Assembly (NCBI GenBank): GCA_005656395.1
Contig: SRSI01000020.1
Location: forward strand, 372,001 to 436,000
Direction: 5' to 3'
Source of the DNA: Strongyloides papillosus
Lineage: Eukaryota > Nematoda > Chromadorea > Rhabditida > Strongyloididae
Length of the DNA stretch: 64,000 nt
A program made the position numbers and the translations under genes. Positions 63,307 through 64,000 of this stretch are shown here, piece by piece (the first letter of the stretch is position 1; the number at the start of each line of letters is the position of its first letter). Below the pieces are notes generated by a model that saw only the letters and a list, made by a program, of their open reading frames with translations, was not told the DNA's origin and ran no database searches.

Positions 63307-64000
63307 ATGCTGGAAACAGATCATGACGCATATTATAAAGTTCAAAAAAAATTACTGGAATTGGTTGATAGTAAAGACAGACCAAATTTTGAGGATTTAA
63401 TAGATGCAATAGATGAATGTCATTCTTTGGTTACTTTTGAATCACTTATCAAATTTAATGAATCAATCTCAGGGCATGATGAATGGCACGTATCATATCT
63501 AAAATTTTTAAATTTACGTCTTGATTTCTACTATTTCAAGCATTCGTTAGAATTAAGAACATATAGGAATTTACAATATGATCCTGATGGATCAAAAAAA
63601 AGCACTGCTCAGGAAAAGTTATCTGAAGTTATTGATCATATGGATAACTCAATTATTAAATTATTTCCAAATATAAATAGCGTAATAAAAAATCTGACGA
63701 ACTCTAATACAGAAGAATATATAAGTAAGTTTTTTTTTAAATTTTTTTATAATTTTTTTGTAGATAAATTAAGACAAGAAATAATAAAAATATGTTCAAC
63801 GGATAGAAAAATCTTTAATAAAGTTGTTTTTAAACGACATGGTGATTCATTTGTCCAACAAAAAGAAGAAACAGATGATGAATGTGTTGCAAAGGTTAAG
63901 ACAATTTTTACATCATCTTGTAATCGCGAAAAAGAGTTAATGGACTTTTGTTTAACAGTAATGTTTAAAGCTGGGAGAATTATAGAGGAATGTTATGGAG
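63307..64000 (+). CDS. Unrecognised alpha-helical protein (3' partial)
   Basis: Exon 1 is 63307-63724 and exon 2 runs from 63764 past the window edge; the 39-bp intron has GTAAGT and TTTGTAG sites and is in phase. About 218 residues are visible. They start MLETDHDAYYKVQKKLLELV, are rich in Leu, Lys, Asp and Glu, and look entirely helical. No signal peptide or membrane segment is seen. Cysteines are scattered (DECHS, KICSTD, SSCNREK, DFCLTV). I do not recognise the family. The consistent codon pattern and clean splice support a real gene. Confidence 0.7.
   Translation, partial: MLETDHDAYYKVQKKLLELVDSKDRPNFEDLIDAIDECHSLVTFESLIKFNESISGHDEWHVSYLKFLNLRLDFYYFKHSLELRTYRNLQYDPDGSKKSTAQEKLSEVIDHMDNSIIKLFPNINSVIKNLTNSNTEEYISKFFFKFFYNFFVDKLRQEIIKICSTDRKIFNKVVFKRHGDSFVQQKEETDDECVAKVKTIFTSSCNREKELMDFCLTVMFKAGRIIEECYG

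Noticed and set aside
1..64000. tRNA, rRNA and CRISPR arrays
   Set aside because: None was recognised on either strand by eye; a covariance-model scan could not be run, so a missed tRNA is possible.

Overview
The window is eukaryotic and looks like a nematode close to Strongyloides. It is very AT-rich, introns are mostly 36-60 bp with GTAAG/GTATG donors and TTTTAG/TTTCTAG acceptors, several start codons sit a few bases downstream of an acceptor-like TTNTAG (as expected for spliced-leader trans-splicing), and recognisable genes have nematode homologues. I rebuilt exons by hand from splice sites and reading phase; no database search was run.

Layout. 2-379 (+): 3' end of an L-asparaginase-type gene (ankyrin tail), convergent with 500-1701 (-), a SEC14/CRAL-TRIO plus GOLD protein. 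1838-4375: a dispersed repeat and a decayed LTR-type retroelement (minus). 4637-15210: three tandem plus-strand UDP-glycosyltransferase genes with the same three-exon structure. Between the first and second lies a stack of nested transposon-like inverted repeats (about 7840-11130). 16782-27150: four tandem plus-strand cytochrome P450 genes, each with a 119-bp membrane-anchor exon and one large exon. 27805-28580 (-): REXO4-like exonuclease. 29253-32630 (-): BTBD8-like double-BTB protein. 35561-47958 (-): an eight-exon, motor-degenerate kinesin of the KIF26/VAB-8 type, with a 6.4-kb first intron. 50636-52785: a mariner-terminus remnant and a second retroelement copy in the opposite orientation. 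52.8-58.9 kb: gene-poor DNA ending in a solo-LTR-like sequence. 58969-62659 (+): Golgi alpha-mannosidase II. 63307-64000 (+): start of an unrecognised helical protein that runs off the window.

Functionally, the P450 block (phase I oxidation) and UGT block (phase II conjugation) form one same-strand array of about 22 kb with seven ER-membrane enzymes, suggesting local expansion of a detoxification or small-molecule modification locus. A GATA-type site (TGATAAG) sits about 50 bp upstream of UGT genes 1 and 3 and is altered in gene 2. The other genes are unrelated single-copy genes (RNA processing, neuronal kinesin, N-glycan trimming).
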